Shown: positions 23,769 to 39,297, counted from the stretch's first letter. The stretch is 64,000 nucleotides of DNA from Anoplolepis gracilipes (GCF_047496725.1 NC_132983.1:9089001-9153000), one strand, 5' to 3'. The notes: generated from the letters alone by a model not told the origin. Made by a program: numbers and translations.

Positions 23769-24660
23769 GCTGGTCCAATTAAACATTACCAATTTCTCTC
23801 GAAAAAAGTCGTATCTTAAACAGCACACGATTGTTTATAGGATTGGTAAGTTAATTTTTTTTTTAAATTAAGTTCAAAGTTAATAGCCCATAAATTAACT
23901 AAATTTACATGAAAAATTAAAACAAAAACTAACTTATTCAGTTTATGTTAGTTAAAAATTAGGTTATAATTAAACTTTATTAAATTAAAATTAATAACTT
24001 ATTAAATTAAAATTAATAACTTATTAAATTAAAATTAATTTATTAAAGTTGAAAGTTAATTATGCATGTGTGTAAAATTCTAATAAATACTTTAGCTTAC
24101 ACACCTCCGTTGAATGTTTTCATTTTTACATATGTTTATATAGCGCGTACATTCTTGAAAAAATCCGTTTGGATTTTGTGGAGCTTTGATTTCGTTCTTG
24201 AGATATGCGATTTTGAAGTGTTATAATTTTGGATATTTATATCATCTTTTTGTTATATATATATCTTACAATTAGTTATGTTATATTTCTTTAGTTTACA
24301 TTTGGTAGTAAAAATATACTGAAAAGTACAAAAGTAGACATTTACCAAACTCTCTATATTTAATAGTGAATCAATACATCCAAAATGAAATATTAACTTG
24401 TATTTTTTTACGCATTGTGACTATCATTTTCATATGACTTTATATTAATAAATTATTTTGACTATAAAAAATTAATAAGTTAACGTTAATGTATTTAAAA
24501 ATAATTATATTTCAAGTTATTAACTACATAGTTTAAGTTAAAAGTTAACACGTTTAAAATTAATTAAGTTAGATTAAAAATTATTAACTTTTTAATTGTT
24601 TAACTAATATTTAACTTTTTAACTGTTAGTTATTTATTATCTTTAATTTACTTATATATA
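23769..24660. repeat. TTAACTT-rich degenerate repeat
   Basis: Many TTAACTTA/TAAGTTAA variants on both strands resemble the inside of the hAT element at 52761-53415. The CAGGGTTGGG ends of that element were not found, so this is probably an old or partial relative. Confidence 0.4.
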
Positions 24661-25965
24661 TATAAATATTCATAATTATTTTTGCCATATATTTTTTTGA
24701 AATATATATAGAAATATTGATTGTATTTGACATATATATTATTATTAAAGAGATGTTAGATAAAATATTTTGTATAATATTCATAGTAAGTAACAAAAAT
24801 AAATATTATTTGTAGTAATATTATTTCTTAAATATTTGCTAGGATATTTATGATAAATCTTTAATCTGTTATTCAGTTTAAGAGTACAAAAATATTTATA
24901 AAATATTTTGATAAATATTTCGTATATTTATAATTTATACTATTTGTTATATTCTCACACATAATATATATACAAAATAGATACAATATAGACACAATTT
25001 CAACAAATGTAAAAACTGAAAGTCATCCAAAGCCGAAAAGCACGGATTAATAAATAAATAAAATAATAATAATAAATAATATAAATATTTCGTATATATT
25101 TTTATAAATAATATTGTGTGCAGTCTGTGGAGCGATCACTGTGCTAATAACCTACTAACGAAGCATTGTATATCTCTTGTTATGAATATGACGTAAATAA
25201 GTTGTCATTCGCGGAAGATTTGAAACAATCGGCAACGATGCGTAAATGAAAATACGCTTACCTTTTGCGATTGAAGAAATTTAGCTGTTCGCGGGTTACA
25301 TACTACATTTAATAGAGAAGCCGTGATTGTCACCAACCGTGTGTTTTTTTGAAGACACACTCATTTATCCGTGTGAATTTTCGCTCTCACAGTTCTATTA
25401 TATCCATATACGCACTATCATAATCTAATTGTAAGATCCGGATATATATAATATATACGTACGATTGTGTGTTGTGAATATTACTTGACTGTATATTATA
25501 AGGTAATATACGAAAGAGAACTAACATGGAAATATCTCAACCGAATTAGTAATACATTGAACGGACAACAAAATATGTTGCTCGTTTGACTTTTGGTTTC
25601 TGACTCTCTTGCTTCGCGTTGTAGATCGGTCTTTGCTGTGACTTTAACAATAAAATTTACACAAAGTCGGACCGCGAGGGTCGCGACAGCCTCATTTGAG
25701 ATCAGCGTTGACCCTGATAGATCGAGTTTTATCTCGTACAATCTGTAAAATAGGACGATGATCTGAAGGAGGGATATAACCGAAGCAAGATATTAATCTA
25801 ATATGTATTAACCGAGATCCGAGACTTTTTTCTCCGCTATTTTCTGCTATTTAATTATCAAATAATATCTGCAGTATTAATTCTTAATATATAATAAAAT
25901 TATCTTTTTTTTATTTTGTTCGACAAATGTAAAGATGAGATATTATAATTCAGAGAACAACGAAT

Positions 25966-25999
<34 letters not shown>

Positions 26000-28900
26000 G
26001 GAAAAATTTGGTTGTAAGCAATAATTTCAAATAAGTTAATTTCCGATGAGTTAATTATCTGATTAAAATGGCTCTTTAATGCGTTAAATGTGTCTAAGGA
26101 TGTTTTTATATAAGTTTAATCAGTTACATATTATAAAATTATCATAAATATATAATTTCAAAATTAGCACTAACCTATATTAATATATATTATTAGTCTT
26201 TTTTTTTTACAAAATATGAACAATAGATATGGAAATTATAATAATTTGGAAATCTTTCTAATGTATCAATATTATTATTTTTTTCCAGATATATTTGAAA
26301 CAATAATAAGAGAGAAAATTTAGATAAGAAATTTAAGATAAAATATATTTCATGAAAATTATACGTTTTTTTTTTCATCAACTATGAATGTGCATTAATT
26401 ATATTGCATTTAAGAAAATATACTATTCAATTTAAGAAGGATATATTATAAACATTATAGGAATGTTGCAAAATCATCGGATGTGTATCTTTTTAATAAT
26501 AAACTGCTCAACCAATTTAGAAGTGATTTTATTCCTTAACAGAAATAAGTAAGAGATTATCATTTTTTTATAAGTTTTTATATTTATTTCTATTATATAT
26601 TTTTATAACTGTTACATAATAACATTTATTGTGTTTTATTATTGACTAGAAAAAAATAAAAGATCAGCATTCTTATTCTTTCTTAACTATAATATAAGCT
26701 TCAAATTAAAATTCTATTAAATTACATTTCAAACTAATTGAATTTTATTAACTCTTCATGACATTTAATAACAGTTTATGAAAAGCTTTTTTTTTTTAAT
26801 CGCTTACAACATAGAAATTATTTTTACTTTTGTTAGGAAAAAATCATTTTCTAATTGACTGGAGAACCTGCTATTAAAAGGTATCCAATGATTCTGTATA
26901 GAATAAGTAATTTAAATATTAGAAAAAAGAAAGGAAAGCAATTTATTAGTAAATTATTTATTAAACTTTTATTATATTTGTATATATTATAAACTATATT
27001 TATTATATTTTGTGTATATGTTATATATAAACTACAAAAAATGAGATTCGATAAAAAGCAAATTTTTTAGTTTTATTAATAAGAGTTTTATTAAGAAGTT
27101 GGAAAGAAAATAATTTTAAGATTAAGTAAAAACTAACCTTTTTTGGTTTAAAAATTTTATTATCTTTAGGAAATGAAATATCTTTTAAAATGATAAGTTT
27201 TTATTCCTTTTTAAGTATTGTTAAAGTGAAGTGCAAATTACTATAGTTATATAATATATTGCAAAATTGTTACAATTATTTACTACGCTTTATTATTGGC
27301 TAGAGAAAAATAAGACCAGCATTCTTAATTTTTTTTTAAGGATGTTTAATACCTATTTTTAAAAATATAGGAATTTAATAAAATTTGCACAGATTGTTCT
27401 GATACATGTTCAGAGATTCATAAAAAACCTGGAGTTGATTCACTGAAGCAATCAAAAGTTATAAGGATTTTAATTTGCAATGTATTTACCCGTCGATATT
27501 ATTATAAATATAATTATTTTGTGGATCTAATTATAAGTAAAAGTATTAATATAATTATAAATATAATTATTTATATAAATAAGTATAAATATAATTATTT
27601 CTGTCCTTTTTAGCCCTTAAATTGATACAATTACAGATTTTCTATCTTATAAAAAACCTGCGATCGTGTTGATTTAAGAGCTAAAATAGATAGTAATAAT
27701 AATAGGAATTTATTCAAAATTTGCAAAAGTATAGTTTAAATATAGAGGAAATATTTGATCACATAATTTTGATCAAGTACTGACTAGTTCAAAAGATAAT
27801 ATTGAATATAATTTTCTCAATTTCGTTCTATTATCCGAAATGACATATTATTTATTGTGAAAACGTGGCAACATATATAGCATTCAGCTGAGCCTTCTTT
27901 TGACATTTTAAATAACTTATCTTTTCAACTGAAGAAGCCTCTACATATATAACAAACGTGTAAGCGAGAAGCGACTAAGCCTCTATGTTAATTTGCAATT
28001 TGACTAACTTATGAAAAATTACCATGTTGCCACATTTCTTTCTTTTCGGAGAAATGACAAATTATTAAATTTATCAAAGAAATAGTTAAAAATCTTATAT
28101 TTTGTCATTATTCACTATTATAATTTTTATTCTGACATTTTAAATTACTCTGTACGAGTAAATTCTTTTATTTTTATAATTCAAATTTTGTGCTGTAATG
28201 TTGAAATCGAGGTACCGTCAATGATAAAAGTTTCTCATTATAATTTAAGAAACATGAAAATTCTCCGAAAAAAAGCAACAGAAGTTCGAAAATACATTTC
28301 TACACACTAGCTATAAATAAATAATAAGGATTTATGTAATCTTTATAATAATCATATATTAAGATATATGAGAAAAGTATATGTGCTAAACATTCTTAAA
28401 CATAAAAAATATGGCATATTATATGGCTATATACTTTTGTCAATTGTTGGATATAAATGAAATACTATGTAAACTACATATATTGAAGCGCAAAAACATC
28501 ATCTTATTAATAAAAATTAAAACTTTGTGACAAATCTTTCATAATTATTTCATAAATGAATAGAAAACAATAAAATGTGTAAAAAGAGGCCTAAAGTAAA
28601 ACAAACCTTATTTTTAAAATACGCAAAAAAGAATATTTAGGTAAAAAAGATACATAAAATAGAATATTTACCTTAAACATGGATCGTTTCTGGCTTCTGA
28701 GTCGACTATGAATGACAACGCAGTTTCTTTTTGTTCTCATCCCTTTTATTGTTAAGAAAAAGAAGATGTGTCTCTCTCTCTCTCTCTCCTATACCAGCTT
28801 TATGAATAAGGCATTATTTTTCTATTTATTTATTACAATAAGTGGGAGCACAGTTCACGCACATGCGTGACATTTTCAACAGTAACGATTTGTTATTGGT

Positions 28901-30645
28901 ATTTAAAATAATGAATAATGATGCGTGTCCTCGATGCTCATTCATGATAAGATATGCCATTGTGAAATCTGTCTTCTTTTTTCTTATTACCAGAGACTTA
29001 TTCTTGTTCACTTCCGAATAATCGATGATGATAATTTAACTACAAAAGTGTATCAATAATGAAAAACATACAATAAAAGATATTTCAATATAAATTACAT
29101 TTTCAATGTTGTAAACATGAAAAAAATTCACATGTTATCAAATGTTATTGTGTAATACAAATTCCTGTTCTATTATTACATTATAAAACAGGAATTGGTT
29201 TCACGTGTCTATAGCATATAAAAATAAAATATATATAAATCATCAGATTTAAAAAAAATATCTTTAATGAAATATCAGCAGAAAAAGCGAGGGAGAGAGA
29301 GAAGGAATAATCCAAAATCAAGATGCATATTAATTTAAATTGCATTTTTTTTTAATTTATTGACAATAATAAATTTTTTAAGAAAATATATATAAAATAT
29401 TCTATCTTTTCTGAATTCTTAGAACCTTTGAATAAACGATTAAAAATAAACAATATCTAATTATATATATATACATATATGTATAAAACATTTGCAGAAA
29501 TTTTTTTTTTCTTTTATATAATTTCTGTCCATATAGAAAAAATAATTGAAAAATAATTCAAAGAACAACTTTCGTATTTTGTTTTATTTAGAAAAAATAA
29601 AATTTGAAGTAAAAAAAAATTTTTCTAAACAAAATAATACGAAAATTATTCTTCCAATATGTATGTGTGTCTGTGTGCGCGCGCGCGCGTGTGTGTGTAC
29701 AATTCATATATAAATTTATATATGATTATAAATAGGCCATTTTTTTCAAAAATTTTACTTAAAAATAAATAATTTTTTAAATTACTTTCTAATTCTTCTT
29801 TTTTATGTATATACGTAGACAGAAAAAAAAACTTATATGAACATATTTTATTTATATTTATATTAGGTATACGCATTTACATTTGATTATATATATATGG
29901 TTGTCTTTCCGCGTAACTGTAAATCTTATATCATCATAAAATTCATTTTCTCTGAAAATGTAAGAGAGATGCAAATAAATTATACATTATAGAAGTTGTG
30001 TATTTATTAATGAAAAATTAATGCATAAAAAAATAAGTTTTCGACAAAAATACAAAAAATATGATTACTAAATTTTTTTTATTTATTTCAAAAAATATAT
30101 AATTTTTCCGCATAAGCTTACACATTTATATTCATTCACATTGTCAATACTGCTCTTACGACTCGAAATTTCATAAATCAGTGCTCAGAATTGAAATCAG
30201 TAACACCAGAAACATTATTTTTGAGAAAATAAAAATTTTTTAATTTTTTACTTCTGTTCCCTGTCGCAAAGCCACTTTTGTGGCTCTGAACCAAAGCTCG
30301 AAATTTTGCGCAACATGCATGTTATTTATATATACAAATTTTTTAGAAAACACTATTTTAAGGAAAAAATGCAGTGGCAGCGTTAAACATGAATGGTTGC
30401 AAAGAAACTTATTTATCTATATTTTGAAATTGGAATATGAGAAAGATAAATATTAAGTACTTATGTATAGCGATACATTTTATTTAAAAACAGCATTTTA
30501 AAGGCACTATATATACATATTACATGCATCTATAGATTTGTGTCTCTATTTTTATAATATGCAGACTAATATATAAAATGTAAAGGATTGTATAAGACTT
30601 TAACAGTTTGTAAATAGTATGATTCGTTGCATTGCGCTGTATATA
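24661..30645. other. 6-kb AT-rich region without recognisable genes
   Basis: Very AT-rich sequence with only short open frames. Possible unassigned exon: a minus-strand donor (CGCAAAAG/GTAAGC) near 25260 follows a more complex stretch at 25261-25400, and 25496-25741 holds an 81-codon minus frame of mixed composition. These may belong to an unknown non-coding or short transcript. A degenerate relative of the palindrome at 30646 lies near 26840-26890. A CT run is at 28771-28788 and a GCGCGCGC stretch at 29677-29688. Confidence 0.4.
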
Positions 30646-31005
30646 GTGTCCTAAAACCACTGTACATCTTTTTAAGAGCAGATTTTTTGGCCAATTTGAA
30701 GATAATTTTTCTTCAGAGAAAATGTTGAAGTATCAATAATTTTTGAGTTATACGCAATTGAAAAAGGTTTTTTCGCAAATTTTGTAGAATTAAAAGATTA
30801 ATACAATTACTTTCAATTAATTTCAGGAATTTACTTTAATAAAATTAAAAGTTACAAAGTCAGTTACAAAGTAAAAAAATATAAAATAAAAATTAGAAAT
30901 TTGTAAAAAAATGATGACTTTTTCTTGAAATTTTCACTAAGAAAAATGATCTGTAATTGGCCAGAGAATCCGCTCTTAAAAAGATGTACAGTGATTTTAG
31001 GATAC
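30646..31005. repeat. Palindromic MITE (~360 bp)
   Basis: GTCCTAAAACCACTGTACAT, then CTTTTTAAGAGCAGATT at the left, is inverted at the right as AATCCGCTCTTAAAAAG, then ATGTACAGTGATTTTAGGAT. The interior is AT-rich. The two frames at 30893-31137 overlap its right arm and were not called. Confidence 0.7.
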
Positions 31006-31817
31006 TCTGGATGTTACAATCAATATCAAAATTATAAACGCGAACGCGATAGAGTAATGAAAAATCCTGTAACATATTGCAACACACTGAGACATAAAAA
31101 AAATCAAACTTTATATACATCTGTGGCATATTTATAACAGATAGATATTAGCATCTTGATTAATCCTATTTGTACTAATTTTGTGATGATAATCGTAATT
31201 TTTATGTATATTAATATATGCCAAAAAGTTTTATTTTTTCTTATATTTTAGTCAAAAGTTCTATAGTAAATATCGTCGTAAGAACATATTCGTAATTTCA
31301 CACTTTTCTGTAATTATTGAATCATCATACTTCTTAATTAATTTTATATATTGAATGATATAAATTTTATCATTGAATGATTTACATTATGAATCTTGAG
31401 AGAAAAAATTAAGAACTGAATATATTAATACAAAGTTATTGAATGTATATTGTGTGAGTACATATCCAAAAATAAAATAGTTAAAAATATTTATAATATA
31501 AAAGCGATATGTTTTCTATTTGTTAGATAAAAAGACACATTTTAGATAAAAATATATTATATACATGTACCTAAAAATATATATTAAATACTGCTTTTTT
31601 ATGTCATAGGAGTGATATCAAGATAGATTGTACGATTACAATGTTAGGCAATTGTGCAGTAAACGTTAATAATTCAAACATTTTCATTGCCAAAGCCAAA
31701 ATGTTTACATCTTAATAACTGCTTTGGCTATTCTTTTTTCCTCCTTAAAAGCATTTTCTTGTCTTTTGTATAAATCTGCTATAAAATTCATCCAACAGTA
31801 CAACAATAAAACATAAA
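31006..31817. other. Intergenic, includes ENTPD 3' UTR
   Basis: AT-rich. The segment just below 31818 is the expected 3' UTR of the NTPDase gene (minus strand). Nothing else was recognised. Confidence 0.4.
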
Positions 31818-34331
31818 TCAAAGTCCATTTTGAAGAACATTGAACGCAGCTCCTAATGCCCAACTTAATTCGTGGCCATTAATCTTCTTGTAAAGCTACA
31901 AGAGTTAAAAATATTTTTATTTTTCAAATATTTTCAAATGATTAAAATCATAACAAAATATACAATCTCTATTGTACTTACATATAATTTAGTTGTTGGT
32001 TCCAAGCCAAATCCATCTCTTAACAAAATATAAATAAATGTCAAATCTAAACACATGAATGGCTGATCTGTGTTTGGATAGTCGCATGTTTCAATTGCTT
32101 GCTTCAAAAATCCAATTAATTGCACCATTCCACCCAAAAATGGATCTATTAATGCTACCTAAAAACTCAATTCATGTATATATATAGTGTGTGTGTATAC
32201 AGGGTGAGGAAAAAGTATAGAAATGTTGCAAAAACTCGAAAAATAAATTTTACAGAAAACGAATCTAAAACAAGATTGAGGAAAGATCCAGCCATCTAAG
32301 GCAAGGTCTATTCATTTATTTCATATTTTATATTAAAAAGTATCATGACAAACTTTAAAATCTCAGGAAATTCTTCACCAAAAGAAGCTTTATTATAGTG
32401 TTTTGGAAAGCACTTCAAGTAAGCTACAAGAATCTGCAATTAAAAATAGGGTGTTCCATTTAAGAAATTAAAGGTAACCTTCACATGACCTTCAAGCAAC
32501 TATTTAAGGTCAAATCAATGACGTCATCTTATGTATCTCTTAAAACTATACAACTTTTGTCTGAAATATTTTTCTGTAAAACTTATATTTTTCGAGATTT
32601 TTCAGGGTTTCCATATTTTTTCCTACACTCTGTACATATATATAATTTTTCATATTTTACGATAATAAAAGTTATAAAAATTGAGATACGTTATTTAATA
32701 TTTTTATAATAAAAGGATATTTCTTATAATTTTCTTCTTATAATTTTTTATATAATATTTCTAGTTGAAAGCCTTACCTCTGTTGCACGTTCAAAGTAGT
32801 ATGAAAACGCATATATTTCATGATCTTTTAAGCCTATTGGTTTGTCCGTCAGAGTATTGACATAATTTTCGATGATCTTTGAACATTCCGAAAAGTGTAC
32901 AATTGGTTTATTTTCTTCCCCACCGGCAAAGTTTTGAGTCTTTATTAGTTTGTATGTGCCATTTATCGGACCTTTTACAATATAGTCACGTCCACCGTAT
33001 GACCATTCAGTGGATATAATCGGATTGATGCATTCAGAATGTATCTCTATAGGGAGCTTAGAGTCTGCATCCAGATTCGTGTCATAAGTTAATATCGCTT
33101 TTCTGGCAGCCATTAAACCCATGCCTAAGTAACTGTGCGTATATAAGCTCATGTTGTGATTTAATACATTTACGGAATAAACATGTTTCTCCAATTGTTT
33201 CACTTGATCATTATTTGGCTGAAATGTGATCTGTGTTGAGCCTCCCCCGAGATCTAATGCAGCCACAGTAGTTTGAGAACTAACAGAATTAAAACGATCA
33301 AGTAAGAAATTGACGGTGAACCAAGAGAAGATTCCCTCATCTGTGCCTTCCATTATGGAGATGGAATTCTTTGCAACCTGAAAGCCGGACGTGTGAAACA
33401 ACTTTTTGCACTCTTCCAGTATATTGTTGGCTTTATGTTCCGGTAACAATCTCAATCCTGCTGTGGCTTTCATAGTCAGCAATGTACGAGACCATTCGGA
33501 TTGCGGAATAACAGTCTTTGCTTTATCCAAAAGTATAGTCAGAGATTTTGCAGCATCTTTCGGATTGTTCGCAAACGAACTCAAACCTGGTTTTATTTCA
33601 CTAAATAGCTCATTGTCTAACACTAAATTGCCATTGAGAATTGACTCGTGAAAACTGAAGGCTAATACACGACTACCAGTAGAGCCAGCATCAATAACAA
33701 CAACATAGAATGGTTTTTGTAAATTAAATGAGAATGCTAGTGTATCGATAGCTTTGCTGCCTATTCTCATAGGTTTTAAATCATTTGCTATGGCTATATA
33801 ACCTAGGAACAATGTACCAAGCAATACCAGCATGGTAAAATACTTTCTTCTTAGCTGATTAGTAGTTTTCTTTTGGTGGGATGCCAATTGATTATCACGC
33901 TCCTCTTCATTTTCGTTTCTTAGCTAAAAATATAAAAACAACAGTATTAAAAGAAAATCTGGATTAATGAACAATATTCGATGTATCACAAATTATATTG
34001 CAAATACACATGTGTATAAATTACACATATTATTACACATACACATTATTATTATGTAAATCAAAATGTGAAATATAAAAATAAAAAAAAAAATACCGCA
34101 ATTAATTTAAAGCTACTATAAAAACAATTATATATAACAAAATAATGACAAATAAAAAATAGCTTCACATATTTTCTGTCAAGCCACGAGTTTAACAATT
34201 TTTTCGAAAATCTTTCCCATCGATTTAAAGCAATATAACACAATTTTATAACAAAAATAAAATATTTCTAATCAAAATTAATCTTGTAGGTCTTTTTCGA
34301 TTATTTCTATACTCACGAGCGTATATTGCAT
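31818..34331 (-). CDS. Ectonucleoside triphosphate diphosphohydrolase, ENTPD5/6 type
   Basis: Four coding exons: 34331-34317 (MQYTL), 33923-32778, 32158-31982 and 31895-31818. The total is 1416 bases, 471 residues, in frame at every junction. One N-terminal membrane anchor (MLVLLGTLFLGYIAIA, about residues 37-52) precedes a lumenal GDA1/CD39 domain. Apyrase regions are visible: VIDAGSTGSRVLAF (ACR1), MKATAGLRLL (ACR2), EGTDEGIFSWFTVNFL (ACR3) and ALDLGGGSTQITF (ACR4). The C-terminus ends INGHELSWALGAAFNVLQNG, typical of ENTPD5/6. A single anchor and this length separate it from the two-anchor CD39 group. ENTPD5/6 enzymes hydrolyse nucleoside diphosphates such as UDP and GDP in the ER/Golgi lumen, supporting glycosylation. 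The first intron is about 390 bases; intron 2 holds a MITE (32200-32633). Confidence 0.92.
32200..32633. mobile_element. CAGGGTG-type MITE in ENTPD intron 2, copy A2
   Basis: Begins CAGGGTGAGGAAAAAGTATA and ends inverted as CATATTTTTTCCTACACTCTG. The internal block AAGATTGAGGAAAGATCCAG matches copy A1 in the same orientation. Flanked by TA on both sides. Confidence 0.75.
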
Positions 34332-36253
34332 TTAAGGCGATCCGAAGAACTTGCCAAAGACATAGATTCGTCATAAAAAAAATCGTAATTCTCTTCATTC
34401 GATAAGCAAAACGACAAAAAGATCGACGTAAATTGTGACAAATCGCGTCAAATTGTGTGTTGTGCTCATTTTTTTTCTTTATGGATTTCGTTTCTAGACT
34501 CTAGAATTCTAGAATACAACGAAGATACACGCGACACGCGACGTACGACGTACGACAGGCCACACTTCTATTAGCCATTAGCACACCTGACCACGTGGTT
34601 TGCCATATGTCAAGCGAGCGTGATCACGTGACACGCGAAGAAAGAGGCATGTTCGAAATTCGAACGATTCATGTCGAGTGTACATACATACATTATTACG
34701 TATGGTTATGATAATTAACAGGATGATCGATTACATCGATAAAGGATTAAACCGTGTAATGTGCGACGAATGAATCTTGATAAATAAATTTCGGTAAGTG
34801 ATTTATTAATGATAAATTGTATATATATATATATATATTATATACCTTTCGATGTCGCACACTCATGTTTCGTTCGGACGTGTATACACGATAATGGACG
34901 ATTGAAATCTTTTTCCTCGAATTTTTATTGGCACAATTGGACGAACGGCATTAATAGAAATAAAACTGAAAAGAGTACGTAAAGAAATCAAGAGATATTA
35001 CGCGGAACTCATCGCAAACGATGACGAGTTACCACAATTAATGGAGTACGACGCGGCTCGTGTCGCGCAAGTTTCATGAAGATTGCACGTGTTGATTGGT
35101 ATTTGTGTGTGTGCGTCTCTATACATTCATTATGACATAGCAACATTTAGATTCGATAACGCACGAACTTCTTCAACTCTTTAGTACCGATGACGTTTCT
35201 CATTGTGGATAATATGGGTGCAAAGGTGAATGGAGCGAGTTATACACTGAACTATATAGGGTGTTCCTAAAATGACTTATTTATTTTGGTGAAATTAGAA
35301 AAATCTAAGTTCAATGCTTTATACGATATATATATATATATATTTAAACAGCGCACAATATTTATAAAATAAATATAAAAACATTTATATAATAATGATT
35401 TGAATATATATTTTATAAATATTTATCAAAATATTTCATATTTTTGTAATCTTTTATTGTTAGATTGAACAAGTCATAAAGATTTATCATAAATTATCTC
35501 ACCAATTATATAATATTTGAGAAATATTTACAAAATATACTACAATATAAAATACTTATTTTCTTATATTTATTACCATAAAATTATATAAAATTATCTA
35601 ATCTACATTTTAATAATATATGTATATGTCAAAACTTTTATATATTAAAAAAAAATACTAAAAATATTTATGAGTATATATTTATCATAAAAATATCGTC
35701 TGCTCTTGTTGGGTATATATTTTCAGAGCTTTTTTATAATTATTATTTCGTAACATGGATGTGTGTGTGTCTCTTTAAGAATCTCCTGTATGTTCGCAGA
35801 AAAATGAATTCGTAATATACAGCATATATACATACACGCACCATTATCGCGCTGAAAATGAAAGACATTATTCAGTACAAAACTTTTACGTAATTCATAA
35901 ACAGACCACAATCGCAGACTGATTATAGGCTGTAAACGAAAAACTTATTGTCGTAGAAGTTTATTGGCTTGATGATTTTTTTATTTTAGTTATCTTTATG
36001 CATGTTCAAAACTATTATACTTATTCATATATATACTCGTTGCGGACGTCACAGAGGAAAAAAGTCATTATCGCCTAATCATTCAATTATGCAATACAGT
36101 TAGATAATAACGCTTTTATATTACAACGAATTTATATAAGGATGAATTGCTAAATAATACCAGTAAAATAGTGGATATATGAATTTTTGTGTGGAAATTA
36201 TACATTTGCGTCAAATTGTGATATCTATAATAATATTTATTTGCTAAACGTAA
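34332..36253. other. ENTPD promoter and AT-rich intergenic sequence
   Basis: From 34332 to about 34640 the sequence is mixed, with CG-containing repeats (GCGACACGCGACGTACGACG near 34530), and probably includes the ENTPD 5' UTR and promoter. From 34640 to 35260 it is moderately mixed. From 35260 it is AT-rich, starting with a single MITE-like end (AGGGTGTTCCTAAAATGAC). No gene was recognised; the frame at 35723-35911 has no family features. Confidence 0.4.
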
Positions 36254-36773
<520 letters not shown>

Positions 36774-36816
<43 letters not shown>

Positions 36817-37989
36817 TATATATATATATATATAATGTGTGTGTGTTAAGGGAGGGAGGGGGACTAGTCCCTCCTCACACAGCTGTTATTTAAACGTATA
36901 TAATATACACATATTTAAAAACAGATTTTTTAGTTAAGGTTTTAAGATTAAAAATATTAGTATACATTTATTTATATCGATAATATATATTACGTTTTTA
37001 AACATTTTTTATATTAAAATATATAACAATAAGTGCGATATATAATTTGATAATTTGATACCGTTATTGATATAAACAAATGTACTAAAGTTTTGAATCT
37101 TAAAACCTTAATTGAAAAAAGAAAAACTTTTTTAATCTAAAAAATAGAAAATTTAACTAATATAAATAAATATATATATATACATATATTTTTATGTATG
37201 TATAACTTTATTAGTATAGCATATTAAAAAAAATAATGTGAAATTGTAATGCCATATTTTTTACAGTAACATGGTAACAAAAGTTATTCTTATAAATTAC
37301 TTTTATATAAAGTAACTTTTCGAATTCTGCTCTAATGATAAAATATTATAATATTATGATTAATATAGTCTATATAGTTATAAACATATTTTTAAGTAAT
37401 ATCTATATAAAATTTATTTAAAATATGAAAATAAGATATTAATCATTGTATCAAAAATTACAATTCTTTTTTGTGCTAAAAAATAGATAGCTAACTCAAC
37501 AAACATTTTAGGTCTTATTTACTATACATATATATTTACCTACTATACATACATTAATATTTATACTTATTATTATTTTATACACAATATGGACCATGCC
37601 ATAAACTTATCACGATTAAAAATTGTAAAAGTAGAAAAGTTTTACAAAACTGTGCATATCAGTACTAAATTAACTTTCTGATGCTTCAAAGATAATGTAA
37701 TTTTATTTGATCTATTAAAATAAATATAAAAAGGTAACAAGAACACATTAAAATTAAAAGTAAATATTATTTTTTATATGGCATAGAACATATTATAGTA
37801 TTAATAATTTTATAGTTCAATATTTTAAGAATAGAAAAAAATTAAATTACATTATTTTTAGATACAACATACATATATATCAAATATACATTATAAAGTA
37901 TTGGATTTTATTTGTATTTATACAAATAATTTTGATATTATTCTTTATATTACATCAATGAGACAATTCTTTTAATAAAGATTATAAAA
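36774..37989. other. AT-rich upstream region of SLC25A21
   Basis: Starts with TA repeats (36777-36832) and a short GC-richer AGGGAGGGAGGGGGACTAGTCC (its first 20 bases form a G-rich run) near 36850. The rest is AT-rich. No other feature seen. The 5' UTR of the carrier gene probably occupies the last tens of bases. Confidence 0.4.
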
Positions 37990-38196
37990 ATGGCATATTA
38001 CAAAGATAATATTCTAAAAGAAGCTGTTATCCAAATATGTGCTGGAGGATCAGCAGGTTTTATTGAGGTTTGCATAATGCATCCAATGGATCTTGTTAAA
38101 ACACGTTTTCAGCTTCAAGTGAAGACATCAAACATGGATCCATTTTATTATACAGGTATTATAATATATACATATATAAAATATATATATTTTTTT

Positions 38197-38227
<31 letters not shown>

Positions 38228-39297
38228 ACGTACATAAATATTATTTTAGGGATTTATGACTGTATGACTAAAATGTATAAGACTGAAGGATTATCTGCAT
38301 TTTGGAAGGGAATTTTACCTCCAATAATTGTAGAAACTCCCAAACGCGCAGTTAAAGTAAGTGTTTATGTTTGATGTTTAGAAATATGATTTTTTTTACT
38401 TGTGTATAAAAAATTATTTCTTTTTAGTTTTTTACATTTGAGCAATATAAACAATTTTTCTTATTCGGCGCTAATGCACCTACTCCATTGGTAATTATTT
38501 GAATACAGTTACTAACATATACAATTTTCTAATTATTTTTAAGATAAACAAGTTTATATCATTACAGACATTTTCATGCGCTGGTTTCTTTGCTGGTGTT
38601 ACAGAGGCTATACTAGTTAATCCTTTTGAGGTGATCAAAGTAAAATTACAATCTAATCGAAAGCATGTTAAAGAAAGCCCGTCAACTTTTGCAGTGACAA
38701 AAGAAATAGTTTCAAAACATGGTTTTGGTTTAAACGGTCTGAACAAGGGGCTTTCAGCCACTATAATGAGGAATGCGGTGTTTAACTCCTTTTATTTCAG
38801 TTTTTATCATTCTGTTAAAGAATGCGTGCCAGTTAAAAAAGAACCTTGGTTGGAATTTTTAACTAAAGTAATCATTCTCACAATACAAACACAATAAATA
38901 TATGCAGTTGTTTTTAGTTTATCGTATCTATGAAAAATTTTTTAGATTATTATAGGATTTGTGTCAGGTACTGTTGCTTCCTGTTTAAATATACCATTCG
39001 ATGTTGCCAAAAGTCGCATTCAGGGACCACAAGATGGCACACAATATAAAGGAACATTGAATACCATACATATTATTTACAAGAGAGAAGGGTAATTATG
39101 CATGTAATTTACTTAAGAATTTGCTAAAATTGCTCAAATTGTTCTCAAGTTACTTATATAAAATACATTATTCTAGATTCACAGCCTTATACAAAGGTCT
39201 ATCACCAAAAATATTAAGATTAGGTCCAGGTGGTGCTATTATGCTTGTAGTGTATGACTACATGCATGCATTTCTTACAAAAAAGTTCAAAGATTAA
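37990..39297 (+). CDS. Slc25a21: Mitochondrial 2-oxodicarboxylate carrier (SLC25A21)
   Basis: Six coding exons: 37990-38155, 38250-38356, 38428-38490, 38568-38867, 38946-39091 and 39177-39297. The total is 903 bases, 300 residues, in frame throughout. Three mitochondrial carrier repeats are seen, each with the PX[DE]XX[KR] signature: HPMDLVKTRFQL (first), NPFEVIKVKLQS (second) and IPFDVAKSRIQGP (third). Each is followed by the G-containing second helix of its repeat (for example EGLSAFWKGILPP). Sequence and length fit the oxodicarboxylate carrier, which exchanges 2-oxoadipate and 2-oxoglutarate across the inner membrane in lysine and tryptophan breakdown. The closest alternative is another SLC25 member, but the VETPKRAVKFFTFEQYK stretch is characteristic of this subfamily. 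It converges on aven, with 203 bases between the stops. Introns are all very short. Confidence 0.92.

Noticed and set aside
25496..25741. 81-codon minus frame with mixed composition
   Set aside because: No family resemblance; a possible exon, but nothing to support a protein.
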